The notes under the pieces are model-generated. The model was not told the DNA's origin. It saw only the letters and a list, made by a program, of their open reading frames with translations, and ran no database searches. From the NCBI RefSeq assembly GCF_028864145.1, contig NZ_JARBHJ010000024.1, positions 1 through 40,187 on the forward strand: a DNA stretch of 40,187 nt, given 5' to 3'. Positions 8,478 through 17,940 of the stretch are shown here, piece by piece (position 1 is the stretch's first letter; each line of letters opens with the position of its first letter). The translations under genes and the position numbers were made by a program. The DNA is from Actinotignum schaalii (lineage in GTDB: Bacteria > Actinomycetota > Actinomycetes > Actinomycetales > Actinomycetaceae).

Positions 8478-10838
8478 ATGAAACCATGGAACGATAAAAG
8501 CCTCCCCACTTCCGAACGGGTGGATGCTCTTTTGAGCGAGATGACCCTGGAAGATAAAGCGGGGCAGCTCGGTAGTTATTGGGAACGCAAACAAGATGAG
8601 GATTCCCTTCTCAACTCGGGCCACCCCGATAATGACATCGAGACGGAAACCACGGCAACTGCGGCTACCGGGGATGTTGCCCCGATGGAGCATGAATTCG
8701 CTCAGAACCGTCTGAGCTGGGAAGAAACTGCTCGCTACGGGCTTGGCCACCTGTCTCGAATTTACGGTGCAGATCCCATTTCCGTTTCGGACGGTGCCGA
8801 GAAAATGGATCGGTTACAACGTGGAGTTATTTCCCGCTCGCGTTTCAATATCCCCGCGATCATTCATGAAGAATGCTTGACGGGTATTACCTGCCTGGGA
8901 GCCACCGTTTTCCCCGCGGCTATCGCGTGGGGAGCAACGTGGAATCCAGAACTCATTGAGAAAATGGCGAATGCTATCGGTCAGGATATGCACGCTATCG
9001 GAGTGCACCAAGGCCTGTCCCCTCTTCTCGATGTGGTGCGTGACTACCGTTGGGGACGCGTGGAAGAAACCTGCGGAGAAGACCCCTATCTCGTGGGCAT
9101 GCTTGGTACCGCTTATGTGCGTGGGCTGGAATCCGCCGGAGTCCTCGCAACACTGAAGCATTTTGCCGGCTACCCTGCCGCCCGCGCGGGGCGCAACCAC
9201 GCACCGGTATCCATCGGCCCGCGCGAATTTGAAGATATTATTCTTCCCTCCTTCGAGATGGCCGTTCGCGAGGGCAAGGTGTCCAGCGTTATGAACTCCT
9301 ACTCGGATATTGACGGCGAACCGGCAGCCGCGTCACGACACCTCCTTACAGATGTTTTACGCCGGCGCTGGGGATTCACGGGAACCGTTGTTTCTGACTA
9401 TTGGTCTGTTAAATTCCTCGAGACTATGCACCGTGTTGCGGAGGATTCTCCGCATGCTGCTGCACTTGCGGTGCGGGCCGGTTTGGATGTTGAGCTTCCG
9501 GAAACGGTAGCCTACAACGATCTTCCGGCAGCTGTTCGTGCCAGCATTCTCAGCGAAGCCGATCTCGATGAATCTGTTCGTCGCGTTGTGACCCAGAAAA
9601 TTGAGTTGGGTCTACTTGACGAACCCTGGAGCCAGGATCACATTGATAAGCAACGTGATCTCGACTCCCCTCGCAATCGCGAAATTGCGCGAGATATGGC
9701 AGATGAATCCATTGTTCTCCTCAAAAACGATGGTATTTTGCCGCTCAAACCGTCCCAGAAGGCAGCGATTATCGGCCCAACGTGGGCGGAGGTGCGTTCC
9801 TTCCTCGGCTGCTATTCCTTCCCCAATCACGTGCTCTCGCGGTACGAGGATCAGGGAACCGGGCTTGATATTCGCTCCCTTGAGCAAACTTTGCCAACTA
9901 TCTTCACTCAGGCTCCTGTTTTCGAGAAGGGGACCGGTTTCCTCGATGGGGATGACGACGCCTTCACCCGTGCGGTGGCGGTAGCCCGCGAGGCAGATAT
10001 TGCGGTGGTGACACTGGGAGATATTGCGGGACTCTTCGGGGGAGGTACCTCGGGCGAGGGATGCGACGTCGTCGATTTGTCTCTGCCCGGGCGCCAAGGC
10101 GAGCTCCTCAATGCAATTCTCGACACCGGAACACCCACCGTCGTAGTGCTGGTGACGGGCCGCCCTTACGCACTGGGAGAATACGCTGATCGGTGCGCGG
10201 CGATTATCCAAGCTTTTATGCCGGGCGTGGAGGGCGCACAAGCGCTGACCGATGTTCTTTCCGGAAAGACGAACCCTTCAGGCCGACTTCCCATTGCTAT
10301 TCCGCGCACCAAGGGAGGGCAACCCGGCACCTATCTGGCCCCTGCGCTCGGCTGGTTCTCTGACGGAATCTCCAATCTAGACCCCCGCCCGCTCTACCCC
10401 TTCGGTTTCGGACTCTCCTATACCTCGTTTGCCTTGAGTAATCCGCAGGTGTCCGCAACGGAAGTCCCGGTGGATGGCAACCTTACGTACACCGTCTCCG
10501 TGAGTAATACCGGTGAGCGGGCGGGTTCACATGTTGTGCAGCTCTATGCCACCGACCCCTACGCGGAAGTGGTACGCCCCCTCAAGCAACTTATTGGTTT
10601 CACGAAGGTCCATCTTGATGCGGGTGAAACTAAGCAGGTGACGTTCCGGATTCACGCGGATCGATTCTCCTTCACGGGCATTGATATGCAGCGCATCGTG
10701 GAGCCGGGAGCAATTCTCCTCTCTGCCGGAAGCTCTTCGGAGCAGCGGCTCAGCCCGATGCATATCACCCTGGTGGGCGACCGTCGGATTGTTCCGGAAG
10801 GCCGTGTGCTGACCACTCCGGTGGAGGTACATAGCTAA
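8478..10838 (+). CDS. Glycoside hydrolase family 3 (beta-glucosidase/beta-xylosidase type)
   Basis: A 786-residue GH3 enzyme without a signal peptide, so it should act in the cytoplasm on oligosaccharides brought in by the adjacent transporter. The (beta/alpha)8 domain contains RWGRVEETCGEDPYL, LKHFAGYPAARAGRNHAPVS and VVSDYWSV, with the nucleophile Asp307. The second alpha/beta domain supplies the candidate acid/base Glu527 in TSGEGCDVVDLSLPG. A fibronectin-III-like C-terminal domain starts around residue 655 (YPFGFGLSYTSF, NTGERAGSHVVQLY). It is the last gene before a strong terminator and shares the transporter's promoter. Whether the linkage is gluco- or xylo- cannot be decided from the sequence. 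Confidence 0.93.
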   Translation: MKPWNDKSLPTSERVDALLSEMTLEDKAGQLGSYWERKQDEDSLLNSGHPDNDIETETTATAATGDVAPMEHEFAQNRLSWEETARYGLGHLSRIYGADPISVSDGAEKMDRLQRGVISRSRFNIPAIIHEECLTGITCLGATVFPAAIAWGATWNPELIEKMANAIGQDMHAIGVHQGLSPLLDVVRDYRWGRVEETCGEDPYLVGMLGTAYVRGLESAGVLATLKHFAGYPAARAGRNHAPVSIGPREFEDIILPSFEMAVREGKVSSVMNSYSDIDGEPAAASRHLLTDVLRRRWGFTGTVVSDYWSVKFLETMHRVAEDSPHAAALAVRAGLDVELPETVAYNDLPAAVRASILSEADLDESVRRVVTQKIELGLLDEPWSQDHIDKQRDLDSPRNREIARDMADESIVLLKNDGILPLKPSQKAAIIGPTWAEVRSFLGCYSFPNHVLSRYEDQGTGLDIRSLEQTLPTIFTQAPVFEKGTGFLDGDDDAFTRAVAVAREADIAVVTLGDIAGLFGGGTSGEGCDVVDLSLPGRQGELLNAILDTGTPTVVVLVTGRPYALGEYADRCAAIIQAFMPGVEGAQALTDVLSGKTNPSGRLPIAIPRTKGGQPGTYLAPALGWFSDGISNLDPRPLYPFGFGLSYTSFALSNPQVSATEVPVDGNLTYTVSVSNTGERAGSHVVQLYATDPYAEVVRPLKQLIGFTKVHLDAGETKQVTFRIHADRFSFTGIDMQRIVEPGAILLSAGSSSEQRLSPMHITLVGDRRIVPEGRVLTTPVEVHS

Positions 10839-10866
10839 AAGCTGGCTTCTCCGCGTGGGAAGTCGT

Positions 10867-10910
10867 AACGGGGGCCTTCCGTTTGGGGAAATCCGGAGGC
10901 CCCCGTTTTA
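10867..10910 (+). terminator. Rho-independent terminator of the ABC/GH3 operon
   Basis: AACGGGGGCCT (10867-10877) pairs perfectly with AGGCCCCCGTT (10897-10907), and TTTTA follows the stem. It lies 29 bases after the first GH3 stop and separates it from the second GH3 gene. Confidence 0.88.
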
Positions 10911-10920
10911 TCACAGAGAG

Positions 10921-10937
10921 ACCATTGCGAAAATGGT
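10921..10937. promoter_or_regulatory. Possible operator before the second GH3 gene
   Basis: ACCATT and AATGGT form a perfect inverted repeat around GCGAA, 48 bases before the second GH3 start. It differs from the LacI operators upstream, so it may serve another regulator. Confidence 0.3.
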
Positions 10938-10984
10938 GGTCATAATTCCCCACCCCCTTACAAAGACGTAGAAAGGCCAACACC

Positions 10985-13180
10985 ATGACAGAGAAACCAC
11001 AGCAAACCCAGCAAGCCTCCGTCCTACTGACCGGCGGCAAAGACTTTTGGCATACCCATGAGAACGAGCATGGGCATTCGATTATGGTCTCGGATGGCCC
11101 GCACGGCCTGCGGGTCCAGCCCGGCGAGGGCGATCACCTCGGCTCGGGCGCCTCGCTGCCGGCCACGTGCTTCCCACCGGCCGTGGCGCTCGGTTCCACG
11201 TGGAACCCGGAAGCGGCGCGCGCCGTGGGAACCGCGATTGCGGAGGAGGCGCGGGCGCAGGGGGTCGGCGTCGTTCTAGGACCCGGAATTAATATCAAAC
11301 GTGACCCGCGCTGCGGCCGTAACTTCGAGTATTTCAGCGAGGATCCTTTCCTCACCGCGTCTATGGCAACGGCCTACGTTACCGGTGTACAAAGCCGCGG
11401 CGTGGGGACTTCACTCAAGCATTTCGCTGCGAATAACCAGGAAACGGACCGGATGCGCCGCGATTCGCAGGTGGACGAACGCACCCTGCGGGAAATCTAC
11501 CTGCGGGCTTTCGAAAAGGTGGTCAAGGAGGCCGCCCCGTGGACGATCATGTGCTCCTACAATTCCCTCAACGGCACGCTCGTCTCCGAAAACCGCTGGC
11601 TGCTCACCACGGTGCTGCGCGAAGAATGGGGCTATAACGGTGTGGTTGTGTCCGATTGGGGTGCGGTGCGCGACCGCCGCGCCGCGCTGCGAGCCGGGCT
11701 CGACCTGGAAATGCCCGCTCATCGCATCCACGAACAGGAAACCCTTGCCGCGCTGGAGGCCGGCGAGCTCGAGCCGAGCGCGGTAGAAACCGCTGCCGCG
11801 CGCGTGAGTGCCCTTATCGAAAAAGCACCGCGTGAGCGCGGGGAAGATTTCGATGCCGCGGCCCACCACGATCTGGCCCGCAAGGTTGCGGAACAATCTG
11901 TGGTTCTGCTTAAGAACGACGGCGCACTTCCCCTCCGCGCCGATGCCGCCATCGCCGTATTCGGTGAATTCGCGCAGCATCCGCGCTACCAGGGCGCCGG
12001 ATCTAGCCTGGTCAACCCCACCCGGGTCACCACGGCCTGGGATGCCATCCAGACGCTCGCCCCGCAGGCAACGTACGCCCCGCTGGATGAGTCGCAACTG
12101 GAGCAGGCCCGCGGGGCTGACGTATGCCTCGCCTTCATCGGCCTGGGCGAAGCCGAAGAATCAGAAGGCTACGACCGTGGCACGATTAGGATCCCGGCCG
12201 CGCAGCTGCAGTTCCTGGATCGGCTGCTTGAGGTGAATCCGAATGTCGTCGTCGTACTGACGAACGGATCCGCGGTCACACTCCCCTTCGCGGATAAAGT
12301 TCCCGCCATTCTGGAAACCTGGGTACTAGGCCAGGCCGGCGGCGAAGCTATCGCCAATATTATTTTCGGGAAGGCGAATCCTTCCGGGAAGCTCACCGAA
12401 ACGATTCCGCTGCGGCTGGAGGACTGCCCTTCCTACCCGCATTTCCCGGGCGACCGCTCCGGGGTGCGCTACGGTGAAGGACTCTTTGTGGGCTACCGCG
12501 GCTTCGATGCTCGGGTGCTGGATGTGGTGTTCCCCTTCGGGCACGGCCTGAGCTACACAACTTTCGAGTACAGCAATCTGGAAGTTGAGGCAGTTAGCGA
12601 TGATATTCGGGTGAGCTTCACGGTGCGTAATACCGGGCAGGTGGCGGGGCGTGAAGTTGCCCAGGTGTATGTGTCGGTACCCAATTCCAAGGTGGTGCGA
12701 GTGCCGCGCGAACTCAAGGGTTTTGCCGGGGTGGAGCTCGAACCCGGGGAAGCCCGCGCGGTTTCCATCACGGTGAGCGCTGCCGATCTGGCCTACTGGT
12801 CCGTGGAACACGGCACGTTCCTGGTGGAAAAGGGCACGTACCGGATTTCGGTGGGAGCCTCCAGCCGCGATCTGCCGCTGGTTGCCGATGTGGAGCTGGC
12901 CGGCAACGAGCCGCAGGTTCACCTCACGCTCCTCTCCACCGTCAATGAAACCCTGGCGGTTCCCGGCGGGCGCGCCGTTATCGAAGAATTCGTGCGCGGG
13001 TCTTTTGATAGCGGTGATCTTGGTGTGGATATGCTCGCCCTCATGGGTGACGCCCCGCTCAGCGCCATCGCGGGATTCCGCGGCGCTGACCCGGCGGAAC
13101 TCGAGGCCCGCCTCGCGGAGTTGAACGGCGGCGGTGACAACTGCGGTAACGACGGCGCCACAGCGCCTACCAGTAACTAA
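10985..13180 (+). CDS. Glycoside hydrolase family 3 beta-glucosidase
   Basis: A 731-residue cytoplasmic GH3 enzyme, clearly a different subgroup from its neighbour. The catalytic barrel begins close to the N-terminus (VSDGPHGLRVQPGEGDHL), with NIKRDPRCGRNFEYFSEDP, LKHFAANNQETDRM and VVSDWGAVRDRR, where Asp224 is the nucleophile. The second domain has EESEGYDRGTIRIP (391-404); Glu394 is the likely acid/base. The C-terminal Fn3-like domain contains FPFGHGLSYTTFEYSNL and NTGQVAGREVAQVYVSVP, as in classical bacterial BglX/BglB enzymes that split cellobiose and aryl glucosides. A short tail follows with a second predicted helical segment. AAAGG precedes the ATG. It has its own upstream region after a terminator, so it may be separately transcribed. 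Confidence 0.93.
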   Translation: MTEKPQQTQQASVLLTGGKDFWHTHENEHGHSIMVSDGPHGLRVQPGEGDHLGSGASLPATCFPPAVALGSTWNPEAARAVGTAIAEEARAQGVGVVLGPGINIKRDPRCGRNFEYFSEDPFLTASMATAYVTGVQSRGVGTSLKHFAANNQETDRMRRDSQVDERTLREIYLRAFEKVVKEAAPWTIMCSYNSLNGTLVSENRWLLTTVLREEWGYNGVVVSDWGAVRDRRAALRAGLDLEMPAHRIHEQETLAALEAGELEPSAVETAAARVSALIEKAPRERGEDFDAAAHHDLARKVAEQSVVLLKNDGALPLRADAAIAVFGEFAQHPRYQGAGSSLVNPTRVTTAWDAIQTLAPQATYAPLDESQLEQARGADVCLAFIGLGEAEESEGYDRGTIRIPAAQLQFLDRLLEVNPNVVVVLTNGSAVTLPFADKVPAILETWVLGQAGGEAIANIIFGKANPSGKLTETIPLRLEDCPSYPHFPGDRSGVRYGEGLFVGYRGFDARVLDVVFPFGHGLSYTTFEYSNLEVEAVSDDIRVSFTVRNTGQVAGREVAQVYVSVPNSKVVRVPRELKGFAGVELEPGEARAVSITVSAADLAYWSVEHGTFLVEKGTYRISVGASSRDLPLVADVELAGNEPQVHLTLLSTVNETLAVPGGRAVIEEFVRGSFDSGDLGVDMLALMGDAPLSAIAGFRGADPAELEARLAELNGGGDNCGNDGATAPTSN

Positions 13181-13209
13181 AAGCAAGCCCTCACCAGTGT
13201 GGGTTCTGG

Positions 13210-14589
13210 CTAACGGACGCTGGGCCGCGGCGAGGTGGGGATGTCCCGCTCACTCTGAGCACCCCGCTCGCCCTGGCTCAGCGTCCAGCTGAGGAGAAGC
13301 ACCGTGATACCGGCGAAGGGCACCACGCACAGACCGGTACGCAGCCCGAAGGTATCGGCCACCATACCCACAATCGGCGGGGAAACCAGGAAACCGATGC
13401 GCATGAGCCAGGAAATGACCGTCAGGCCCGTGCCCGGTTTGAGTCCGGGAAGTTCGTCAGCTTGTTGAATAGCCGCCGGCACCAGCGTGGCCGAACCAAA
13501 ACCGGCCACCGCGAAACCGGCAATGGTGCCCGGCACGCTCGGGAACAGCAGCGCCAGCCCCATCCCCACGGTAATGAGCGCCGCCCCGCCCTGGGCCACG
13601 GTGCGCCGCCCGAAGCGATCCACCAGCCCATCGCCCAACAGCCGCCCCACAAACTGCGAGCCAACCAAACCGACATACCCCGCCGCGGCTAAGCCTCCCA
13701 CGGCACCGAGCTGCCCCACGTACAGAGTCGCCCAACTGGATCCAGCATCCTCAATAAGACCACCCATCGTGGCAATGAGCACAAGCGCACCCAGCATCGC
13801 CACGGTGCGGAACGTCAACGGTCCCGAAGTTTCGGCCGGCACGGGAGCCCCGGAAGGCGTGGCTTCTTGCGGAGCCGCATTAAGGTTCGACGACGCCGAC
13901 CCATCCCCCGGCGCGCCTACCCCGTCACCAGCGTGGCCTGCGGTCGTACCGCTTGGCCCGGGGTCTGCGGCGTCGTTCCCCGGCAGGCAGAAGCGTCGGG
14001 CCACCAGCGCAACAACAGCCCACAGCGTCCCGGACAGCACCAGATGCGCGGGCACCGGCAAGCCAATCCAGATCGCGGCGGCGGACATGAGCCCACCACT
14101 CATCGCGCCCACGGACCAGGTCGCGTGGAAAGTATTAATAATCGAGCGCCCGTAATGGCGCTGCACCCGCAAGCCATGCGCATTTTGCCCCACGTCGGTG
14201 GCCGCATCGCAGGCGCCCCCGAGGAACATTCCGGCCGCGAAGAAGATTCCGGTGGGCCCCACACCCGCCACAATAAGACCGAGCGCGGTGAAAAGGGTAC
14301 CGGCAACCGCCACCGGCGCGGATCCGAATTTACGAATGAGTGGTGCGGCGAAAATCCCCGCGATAATGCCGCCGGCGGGAAAGGCCGCGAGCGCAAGGCC
14401 GTACACGGCGTTATCGAGCTCATGGATCCGCTTAAGTTCAGGGAAACGCGGCACAATATTAGCGAAAATCGCACCGTTAGTGAAGAAGAGCGCGCTCACC
14501 GCCAGGCGGGCATGGCGCAATTGGGTGGCGCTATAGTGGCGTGAACTCGGCGGGCGGCGGCGCCGCGAAACATAGGACTGCTCAGTCAC
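13210..14589 (-). CDS. MFS transporter (YbjJ/FucP-like)
   Basis: A 459-residue 12-span permease. LFFTNGAIFANIVPRFPEL at the first span, GMFLGGACDAATDVGQNAHG and INTFHATWSVGAMSGGLMSA resemble the YbjJ branch of the sugar-type MFS. The central cytoplasmic loop is long and rich in Gly, Ala, Pro and Ser. An upstream start at 14676 would add 29 basic residues; the GTG at 14589 has AAAGGA five bases upstream and is preferred. It is convergent with the second GH3 gene, which makes a role in sugar movement possible but unproven. Confidence 0.8.
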   Translation of the reverse strand: MTEQSYVSRRRRPPSSRHYSATQLRHARLAVSALFFTNGAIFANIVPRFPELKRIHELDNAVYGLALAAFPAGGIIAGIFAAPLIRKFGSAPVAVAGTLFTALGLIVAGVGPTGIFFAAGMFLGGACDAATDVGQNAHGLRVQRHYGRSIINTFHATWSVGAMSGGLMSAAAIWIGLPVPAHLVLSGTLWAVVALVARRFCLPGNDAADPGPSGTTAGHAGDGVGAPGDGSASSNLNAAPQEATPSGAPVPAETSGPLTFRTVAMLGALVLIATMGGLIEDAGSSWATLYVGQLGAVGGLAAAGYVGLVGSQFVGRLLGDGLVDRFGRRTVAQGGAALITVGMGLALLFPSVPGTIAGFAVAGFGSATLVPAAIQQADELPGLKPGTGLTVISWLMRIGFLVSPPIVGMVADTFGLRTGLCVVPFAGITVLLLSWTLSQGERGAQSERDIPTSPRPSVR

Positions 14590-14597
14590 AACTATCC

Positions 14598-14623
14598 TTT
14601 GCGTGCGGATCTTTTGCGTGCGG
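14598..14623. repeat. Direct repeat in the leader of the MFS gene
   Basis: TTTGCGTGCGG occurs at 14598-14608 and again at 14613-14623, a 15-base period directly before the MFS gene's ribosome binding site. It may be a local slippage duplication or a tandem regulator site. Confidence 0.4.
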
Positions 14624-14649
14624 TGTAACTCCTCCACCCTACCGAGAAA

Positions 14650-14711
14650 AGCGGGGCTGCGGGTTCGCCGCCGCATGCAAACTGCACGGCAGAAAAACCC
14701 GCGGCCCCGCT
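14650..14711 (-). terminator. Rho-independent terminator of the nucleoside cluster
   Basis: The arms 14650-14665 and 14696-14711 form a 16-base stem with one wobble pair. On the minus strand TTTT follows the hairpin. It lies just after the stop of the second MFS gene at 14725 and ends that operon. Confidence 0.85.
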
Positions 14712-14724
14712 CTCACCAGATAGC

Positions 14725-16179
14725 CTAGATCTTCTCACCTCCGGTCGTTTCCTGGGCCGGCAGCGCCAGAGAAATCGCAAAGGCGATAACCGCGCAGACC
14801 AACCCAACAATCGCGGCCTGCGAGTACCCGGCGGTAATATCGCCGGCTACCGCATTGCGGGCCACGAAGGAGGCCATCACCCCGGTACCCACGCCCGCGC
14901 CCAGATTGAAAGCCGCGGAGGTCAGACCCGGGAGCACCCCCGGCCGGGTGGGCGAAGCGTAAAGCACGCCCATGGCGTTGAGGGTGGTATTGGACATCGC
15001 GGTATAGGTGGCACCCATGAGGAAGGCCAGAGTGAAGAGCACCCAGCGGTTCTCAAACCCGAAAACCACCACACCGGTGATCAGCACGATGCTGCCCAGC
15101 AGCCCGGCGCGCAAAATCGCGCGGTAGCCCAGCCGCGGGGCGTACTTGCCTACGAAGGGTGCCAGCAGCCAGCCCAGTAGCGAGAAGGGCGTGAGGTAGA
15201 GCAGCGCTGATTCCGTACCGCCCATCCCCAGACCGTTCTCCACATCCTGGGACACCGCCGGGATAAGGTACATGAGCACCGAGAAAGCGGAAGCCAGGGT
15301 GAAGAACGCGGTCCCGGTCACGCCCCAGGTTTGGCGTTTGACCAGTTCGGGAAGAGGAACTAGCGGATCCGAAACATTGCGCTCCACCAGCACGAAGGCT
15401 ACCGCCAGCACCACCGCCGCGATAATTGCGGCAATGGTCCAGGTATTCCCCCAGCCCAGCGAACCGAAGCCGAAGGTGAGCGCCATATTCGCCGACCATA
15501 ACGAGCCGGTGAGGGTCATCGCTCCGCCCCAGTCCATACGGCTGGCCGCCGGAACACGGGTTTCCGGCACCCAGGCCACCACGCAGATAAGGGCCAGCAC
15601 TTCCAAAGCCAAGATCGTCCAGAAAATTCCCTTGTAGCCGGCATGATCCACAATCACTCCGCCCAGCAGGGTGTCGATCCCGGCTACCCCGGAATTAATC
15701 GCGGCAACCAAACCGATATAGAAACCGTATTTCTTCGGGTGCAGGATGGCACGCAGGGTGAGGTTACCCAGCGCGAAAGTCGCCCCGCAGAAACCTTGGA
15801 GGAAGCGCCCCACCATGAGCATGGCCACGCTGCTAGTGACCAGCACCAGCACCGTTCCCACCACCATAAAGCTCACGGAAATGAGCAGCGTTACGCGCCG
15901 CCCGATTTTATCGGCCAGGGGCGGGAAGAAAATCGCGAGCGCCGCGGCTACCGCGAGGAACACCGTGGAGCTCCAGCCGATCACCCCGGCATTAGTATTG
16001 AGGGCGCTGGCCATATCGCCGATAGCCGGTGCCAGCATTGTGGCATTGAGCTGGAAACTCGCGATCACCAGCATGAGGGCGGTGAGCACCAGCTTCGGGT
16101 TAATCGCGCGGTTCCCGGCGGCGCGCACCGTGGTCCCCTCAATAAATTCGGAGGGGAGATCCCTCGAGAGTTCAGCCAT
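14725..16179 (-). CDS. MFS transporter, putative (deoxy)nucleoside uptake
   Basis: A 484-residue permease with about 12-14 membrane spans. SFQLNATMLAPAIGDMASAL, the conserved loop FPPLADKIGRRVTLL (motif A) and VGRFLQGFCGATFALGN (motif B region) place it in the MFS, closest in look to DHA-type carriers. A GTG at 16194 is possible, but the ATG at 16179 has AAGGAG upstream and is chosen. It follows the nucleoside hydrolase gene by 41 bases on the same strand and ends at a strong terminator, so I infer nucleoside or base transport from context. The sequence alone would also allow drug efflux. Confidence 0.8.
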   Translation of the reverse strand: MAELSRDLPSEFIEGTTVRAAGNRAINPKLVLTALMLVIASFQLNATMLAPAIGDMASALNTNAGVIGWSSTVFLAVAAALAIFFPPLADKIGRRVTLLISVSFMVVGTVLVLVTSSVAMLMVGRFLQGFCGATFALGNLTLRAILHPKKYGFYIGLVAAINSGVAGIDTLLGGVIVDHAGYKGIFWTILALEVLALICVVAWVPETRVPAASRMDWGGAMTLTGSLWSANMALTFGFGSLGWGNTWTIAAIIAAVVLAVAFVLVERNVSDPLVPLPELVKRQTWGVTGTAFFTLASAFSVLMYLIPAVSQDVENGLGMGGTESALLYLTPFSLLGWLLAPFVGKYAPRLGYRAILRAGLLGSIVLITGVVVFGFENRWVLFTLAFLMGATYTAMSNTTLNAMGVLYASPTRPGVLPGLTSAAFNLGAGVGTGVMASFVARNAVAGDITAGYSQAAIVGLVCAVIAFAISLALPAQETTGGEKI

Positions 16180-16220
16180 GGAATTCTCCTTCACACACTA
16201 TGAACCGATATCCGGCAGAA

Positions 16221-17195
16221 CTAAGCGAGGCCCGTGAAGGGCTGATTCGGAGTGGTTTCCAGCGCGAGCAAAGCATCCAGCCGCGCAAAGAACGCCTTCT
16301 TATCGGCTTCCTCCACCACGTACGCGTTGGCGGGCAGCGGAAATTTCTCCCAGGCCATGGCCGAATATCCGCGGGTGAGCTCCGAACCGGTTTCAATATC
16401 CACCCGGTAGCGGTTTTCGCTGAGGATAAGTTCCGGATGTAGGAGCGTGGCAAGCGTCATGGAATCGGGATGCGTGGAGCCATCCACCCCTACCGATTCG
16501 TTGAAGTCCAGGGTGGTATCGCATACCTTCTTGAAGAACTTCGCGAGGGTCGTATCCTTATCGGCCAGCGCATTGTATTCCGCACGGGTGATGGTGGCAT
16601 CACGCAGGGTGATGGGATCCCAGGTCACCACGTGAATATCCTCAAAGCCGGCCGTAAAAACAATCTGGGCGGCTTCCGGATCCACATAGAAATTAAATTC
16701 AGCCGCGGAAATCGTATTTCCACGGCCGTTATTAGATCCACCCATAATGTAGAGGCTCTTGACGTTCTTTACAAAAGTGCGGTCCTTGACTACCGCGGTC
16801 GCGATATTCGTCAGCGGCCCGATCGCCACCACGCTCACCTCACCCGGTTGGGCAGCGGTAATACGAAGAAGAGCGTCAACGGCGTGCTCATCCTCCACGT
16901 GCGTCGTCGTAAAATCAATACTCAAGCCGCCGGTGCCGTCACCGTGCACGTCCTCCGCAGACACCCACTCGCGTAGCATCGGCTGCGAGCATCCCACGTG
17001 AATGGGAACTTCGCCGAGCTTACCGGCAGCATTAAGCGTCATCTGCGCATTTTTAATCTGCCGCTCAAAACCAACATTTCCGGCCACCATGGTGATAGCC
17101 CGCAAATCAGCCCGCTCATCGAGAAGGCCGAATAGAATCGCCACGCAATCATCCTGCGCGGTATCAGTATCGAGGATAAAAGGTACCTTCGTCAT
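16221..17195 (-). CDS. Inosine-uridine preferring nucleoside hydrolase
   Basis: A 324-residue IU-nucleoside hydrolase that cleaves the N-glycosidic bond of nucleosides to a free base and ribose. The Ca2+-binding N-terminus is DTDTAQDD (residues 9-16), keeping the DxDxxxDD aspartates although the usual Gly is replaced by Ala-Gln. VVAIGPLTNIA, YIMGGSNNGRGN and AEFNFYVDPEAA are family motifs. TAGGAG precedes the ATG. It sits eight bases after deoC in the same operon, so the ribose released can feed the kinase and the aldolase pathway encoded next to it. Confidence 0.92.
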   Translation of the reverse strand: MTKVPFILDTDTAQDDCVAILFGLLDERADLRAITMVAGNVGFERQIKNAQMTLNAAGKLGEVPIHVGCSQPMLREWVSAEDVHGDGTGGLSIDFTTTHVEDEHAVDALLRITAAQPGEVSVVAIGPLTNIATAVVKDRTFVKNVKSLYIMGGSNNGRGNTISAAEFNFYVDPEAAQIVFTAGFEDIHVVTWDPITLRDATITRAEYNALADKDTTLAKFFKKVCDTTLDFNESVGVDGSTHPDSMTLATLLHPELILSENRYRVDIETGSELTRGYSAMAWEKFPLPANAYVVEEADKKAFFARLDALLALETTPNQPFTGLA

Positions 17196-17203
17196 GAGTG
17201 CTC

Positions 17204-17908
17204 CTAGTAACTCTCGTGGCCGTTTTCCCCGGTCACGATGGCGACCGAGTTCGACGATCCCACCAGGGCCGCTCCGGCCCGGATCAAAGATAGTGCATGG
17301 TCAAAGGTGGAGATGCCGCCCGACCCTTTGATGAGAACGCCCGCGGGTGCCAGGCTTTTCAAGAACTTAATGGATTCGACGCTCGCCTTTTCTACCGAAC
17401 CGGAGGACGCATTTTTGAGGTACTTCACACCGGCTTCCACGGAAAGTTCCACCGCGGCGCGGCGTTCGGCCTCGGTGAGGAGCGGCAGTTCGAGCATCAC
17501 TTTGACGGGCACACCCGCGGCGACGACGCCGGCAATATCCTCGCGGAACTTGTCATATTCGCCGTCTTTAAGCCATCCGATCTGCACCCCGATATCAATC
17601 TGGGTAGCGCCAGCCTTCACCAGCGCTTCGGCTTCCGCGGCTTTCCCGGCGGAGGTCATCACCCCGGTGGTCGGGAAATCGAGGGCGGAGGCCACCTCAA
17701 TTCCGGTTCCTTCCAACACCTTCGCGGTAATAGGAACCTGAGATCCGGCGACCATTGCCGCGTTGAATCCGTATTCGATGGCCTGCTCGGCGTGGCGGAT
17801 CGATTCGGCCCGTGTAGTTCCGGTCTTAATGAGGGTGTGTTGGATATACGGAGCTAAATCGCGCGGGTTCGTAATGTTTTCCGGCGCGATACGCGTAGTT
17901 TTTTCCAT
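17204..17908 (-). CDS. deoC: Deoxyribose-phosphate aldolase
   Basis: A 234-residue class I aldolase that splits 2-deoxyribose-5-phosphate into glyceraldehyde-3-phosphate and acetaldehyde. The Schiff-base lysine is Lys165 in KYLKNASSG, a divergent form of the usual FIKTSTG. Lys194 in IKGSGGI and Asp105 in QIDIGVQIG complete the catalytic triad. AAGGAT precedes the ATG. It is the middle gene of the kinase-deoC-hydrolase series and supports growth on deoxyribonucleosides or deoxyribose. Confidence 0.92.
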   Translation of the reverse strand: MEKTTRIAPENITNPRDLAPYIQHTLIKTGTTRAESIRHAEQAIEYGFNAAMVAGSQVPITAKVLEGTGIEVASALDFPTTGVMTSAGKAAEAEALVKAGATQIDIGVQIGWLKDGEYDKFREDIAGVVAAGVPVKVMLELPLLTEAERRAAVELSVEAGVKYLKNASSGSVEKASVESIKFLKSLAPAGVLIKGSGGISTFDHALSLIRAGAALVGSSNSVAIVTGENGHESY

Positions 17909-17940
17909 TATTTATCCTTCCGTTGGGATTGTTATGAGTT

